16,497 nt of DNA, taken from contig JAITPZ010000038.1 of the NCBI GenBank assembly GCA_031289165.1, positions 1 to 16,497 of the forward strand, read 5' to 3'. Origin of the DNA: Synergistaceae bacterium (lineage in GTDB: Bacteria; Synergistota; Synergistia; Synergistales; Aminobacteriaceae). The notes under the pieces were generated by a model that worked only from the letters and a program-made list of their open reading frames with translations, ran no database searches and was not told where the DNA came from. The first letter of the stretch is position 1; every line of letters starts with the position of its first letter. Shown here one piece after another: positions 14,405 to 16,497 of this stretch. The position numbers were made by a program, and so were the translations under genes.

Positions 14405-15610
14405 TTACGAACTTGCGGGGCAGGCGCCGATGGCGGCCGCCATATTTTTACCCAGCAGCGCGCACTGCTCCAGGTCGGCGTCGGTGGGAGAGGCGCAGAC
14501 CTCCACCTCGGGTCCCACCTTTTCCAGTTTGACCGCCCCGGCGAAGGCCCGCAGGGCGTCGAGCGCCCCCCTGCTCCAGCTGTAGCTTCCGGCGATCCCG
14601 AGGCAGCGGTTTTTGGGCATGCGGTTGATCAGCTTGGAACACAGAGCGTCGAGAGAGGGGAACAACAGGGTGTTGTAGGTGCAGCCCAGAAGCACCATCC
14701 CTCTGTAGCGCCAGATGTCGCGGAGAATCAGGGAGGGCTCGTCGCGCGAGGAGTCGTAGAGGTGAACGTTTTTGACCCCGCCCTCGCATATGCCCCGACA
14801 GACCGCGTCCGCCATGCGTCTCGTGTTTCCGTACATGGAGCCGTACACCACCACGACGCCGCAGTCCGTCTCGTGTTTGCTCCAGCGGTCGTAGAGCTGG
14901 ACGACCTGGCCGACGTCGTGACGGAAAAGGGTTCCGTGCGCGGGAAAAATATTTTTGATCTCGAGTCCGGAGAGCTTCTTCAGCGCCGTCTGCACCATGC
15001 CGGAATAGCGGGCCACGATCGTGGCGTAGTAGCGCAGCATCTCGCCCTCCCACCGCTCGCGCGCCTTCTCGTCGTCGAACAGCCCGCCCTCGTGGACGCC
15101 GTAACCGCCGAACGCGTCGTTGGAGAAGAGGGTATTCGTCGTCGTGTCGAAGGTCACCATGCTCTCCGGCCAGTGAACCATGGGGACGGTGTAAAAGGCG
15201 AGGACGTGCCCGCCGATGTCCAGGGTCTCGCCCTCCTTCACCTCCACGGTGCCGGTCTCGATTCCGTGATACCCCTTCAGCATCGGCATGGTCTTCGCGT
15301 TGCCGATGATGCGAACGCCGGGATAGCGGCGCTTCAGCTGGTGAACGACACCCGCGTGGTCGGGCTCCATGTGGTTGATGACGAGACAGTCGAGCGGCCG
15401 ATCTCCGAGAACCCGCTCGACCTTGTCGATATAATCGTCGAAACAGGGTCCTTTGACCGTGTCGATGGCGACCGTTTTTTCTCCCAGAACGACGTAGGCG
15501 TTATAGGCCACCCCCTGGGGCAGAGCCCAGAGAGATTCGAAAAGGTCGGTTTCGTGGTCATTGACCCCAACCCACCAGGTGTCTTTGCAAACCGGGATTG
15601 CCCTGTGCAT
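14405..15610 (-). CDS. FprA-type flavodiiron protein (O2/NO reductase)
   Basis: This protein has 401 residues, typical of class A flavodiiron proteins. ATG 15610 is chosen because AAAGGAG lies about 10 bases upstream and MHRAIPVCKDTWWVG matches the family start. The N-terminal metallo-beta-lactamase-like domain (about 1-245) keeps every diiron ligand position: H80, E82, D84 and H85 in NHMEPDHAG, H146 in PMVHWPES, D165 in SNDAFG, and H225 in PAHGTLFR. The flavodoxin domain (about 250-395) has the FMN phosphate loop GSMYGNTRRM at 257-266 and GSYSWSRGA near 341. The protein reduces O2 to water or NO to N2O in the cytoplasm, with electrons usually from rubredoxin; no rubredoxin domain or gene is visible here. 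It heads the closely packed run with EamA and UPF0104. Confidence 0.95.
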   Translation of the reverse strand: MHRAIPVCKDTWWVGVNDHETDLFESLWALPQGVAYNAYVVLGEKTVAIDTVKGPCFDDYIDKVERVLGDRPLDCLVINHMEPDHAGVVHQLKRRYPGVRIIGNAKTMPMLKGYHGIETGTVEVKEGETLDIGGHVLAFYTVPMVHWPESMVTFDTTTNTLFSNDAFGGYGVHEGGLFDDEKARERWEGEMLRYYATIVARYSGMVQTALKKLSGLEIKNIFPAHGTLFRHDVGQVVQLYDRWSKHETDCGVVVVYGSMYGNTRRMADAVCRGICEGGVKNVHLYDSSRDEPSLILRDIWRYRGMVLLGCTYNTLLFPSLDALCSKLINRMPKNRCLGIAGSYSWSRGALDALRAFAGAVKLEKVGPEVEVCASPTDADLEQCALLGKNMAAAIGACPASS

Positions 15611-15679
15611 GTTGAAAATTCTCCTTTCGGCGGAACACAATATCTTTTTAACGAGATGTATTCAGTATATACTCATTCG
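15611..15679 (-). promoter_or_regulatory. Short AT-rich intergenic region upstream of the flavodiiron gene
   Basis: On the minus strand TATACT (15669-15664) resembles a -10 box, with five of six consensus positions, and would give a leader of about 48 bases. No good -35 box is seen. A GTATATAC palindrome overlaps this site. No intrinsic terminator follows the stop of the upstream coiled-coil gene, so read-through is also possible. Confidence 0.3.
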
Positions 15680-16497
15680 TCACTTCCTGAGACGCCGGCT
15701 GATTTCCTCGAACTCCCTGCGGATCGTCTCGCTCTCGAAGGCTTGAAGCTGCGGCATGGAAAGAGACTGGATGGACTCGAACAAATCGAGCCCCGCGCGA
15801 ATCAGGTTTCGCAGGTCGCCCGTACTCCGGACGGTTCTGTAGGTGTTCTCCGCGACATCGCGGTTGCGCCGCAGGTCGGCCAGAGTCGTCATGGAACTCC
15901 TGCGCTGTCCCTCCAGAAGTTCCGCGTAAAGCCCCGCCACCCGCGCCGTCATGGTGTTGGCCCGAGCGTTGGCCTCGAACGCGCTTTTCTGGGCCTGCGA
16001 GTACTGCGCCTGCCTGACGCGGCCCTCGGCCTCCCCGCGAAGTTTTTCGGCCTCGGCCCTTATGGCGGCCAGCCGAGGCTTGTAATCCGCGTCGATCTTT
16101 TCGATCAGTCCCTCCTGCGTGACGATCAGAACGTCGTTCAGCACGAGGTACATGCCGGTGTAACGCCGGCTGGTCTCCAGGTTGTCGCGGTCTCCGCGGG
16201 AGAGTTCCGCGAGCTTTTCCACCACAAGCCGAACGTTGGCGAAAACCACCGTGTTCCGAAAGAGGTCGTCGCCCGTGACGGAGGTCAGCAGGGTGTCGAT
16301 CTGCCTGTCGTCCAGTTCGAGCCCCAGCTCCCGCAGCGCGCCGGCGACTTTGCCGCTGATCTCCGCCAGAGCCCGCTCCTTCTCCCTGATCTCCGCGTCC
16401 AGCGCCGCGATGCGCTCGTCGATTTTCGAGCGCGTTTCAACCCAGGGCAGTTTGGAGGAATCCGGCGCCGAGATGCGCCTGTTGCGCAGGTCGTCCT
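15680..16497 (-). CDS. Coiled-coil protein of unknown function, C-terminal part (runs off right edge)
   Basis: The minus strand is open from the window edge to a TGA at 15682-15680, giving 271 visible residues, so the start lies outside. A GTG at 16249 is internal to this frame and is not needed as a start. The protein is almost wholly helical and charged: a heptad-like KIDERIAALDAEIREKERAL segment near the edge, then DDRQIDTLLTSVTGDDLFRNTVVFANV, RYTGMYLVLNDVLIVTQEG, a second coiled coil (KPRLAAIRAEAEKLRGEAEG) and a C-terminal FESETIRREFEEISRRL. No membrane helix, cysteine cluster or enzyme motif is seen in this part. The TSVTGDD and YxGMYxVL segments recall an uncharacterised family found in several proteobacteria and anaerobes, but I cannot name it. 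It lies 69 bases upstream of the flavodiiron gene on the same strand. Confidence 0.75.
   Translation of the reverse strand, partial: DDLRNRRISAPDSSKLPWVETRSKIDERIAALDAEIREKERALAEISGKVAGALRELGLELDDRQIDTLLTSVTGDDLFRNTVVFANVRLVVEKLAELSRGDRDNLETSRRYTGMYLVLNDVLIVTQEGLIEKIDADYKPRLAAIRAEAEKLRGEAEGRVRQAQYSQAQKSAFEANARANTMTARVAGLYAELLEGQRRSSMTTLADLRRNRDVAENTYRTVRSTGDLRNLIRAGLDLFESIQSLSMPQLQAFESETIRREFEEISRRLRK

Overview
The window is GC-rich chromosomal DNA carrying ten complete protein genes and two genes cut by its ends. No rRNA, tRNA, insertion sequence or CRISPR array was seen. The gene set suggests a strict or moderately anaerobic, Gram-negative-type bacterium. It includes an FprA-type flavodiiron protein, a DUF362 ferredoxin-like protein, a two-gene UxaA-type hydro-lyase and a hybrid sensor kinase. 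My best guess is Synergistota. That guess rests mainly on the N-terminus of the VWA protein, which looks like the stem of the SLH-type outer-membrane proteins of that phylum. It is inference, not proof.

Layout, left to right. (1) 1-1107, minus: the first 369 residues of a CHASE4-HAMP-PAS signalling protein that leaves the window. (2) A divergent intergenic region, then on the plus strand a small three-helix membrane protein (1336-1623) and a DUF362 protein with two 4Fe-4S motifs (1661-2800). (3) 2801-3026: a tandem palindromic repeat, a strong terminator and a promoter. (4) 3027-5030, plus: a secreted YfbK-type VWA protein. (5) 5099-10850, minus: an HD-GYP response regulator, a GT5 glycogen-synthase-like protein and a large dCache hybrid histidine kinase, in that order of transcription. 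(6) 10991-15610, minus: a tightly packed run of flavodiiron protein, EamA transporter, UPF0104 flippase-like protein and then the small and large UxaA/SuyAB-type subunits; three of the four junctions are closely spaced or overlapping. (7) 15680-16497, minus: the C-terminal part of a coiled-coil protein of unknown role.

How the genes may work together. The regulator, glycogen synthase and kinase lie in one orientation. The synthase and kinase genes are 18 bases apart, which suggests that c-di-GMP turnover or phosphorelay signalling is linked to polysaccharide or glycogen metabolism. The synthase differs from the E. coli enzyme at three sites in or beside its ADP-glucose pocket (K15, G18, R300), so its donor or activity should not be assumed. 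The flavodiiron cluster combines O2/NO detoxification, metabolite export and lipid or envelope functions without an obvious shared pathway.

Most interesting points: the altered GT5 active site inside a signalling locus, the rearranged SLH-like stem on the VWA protein, and the palindromic intergenic repeat at 2818-2866.
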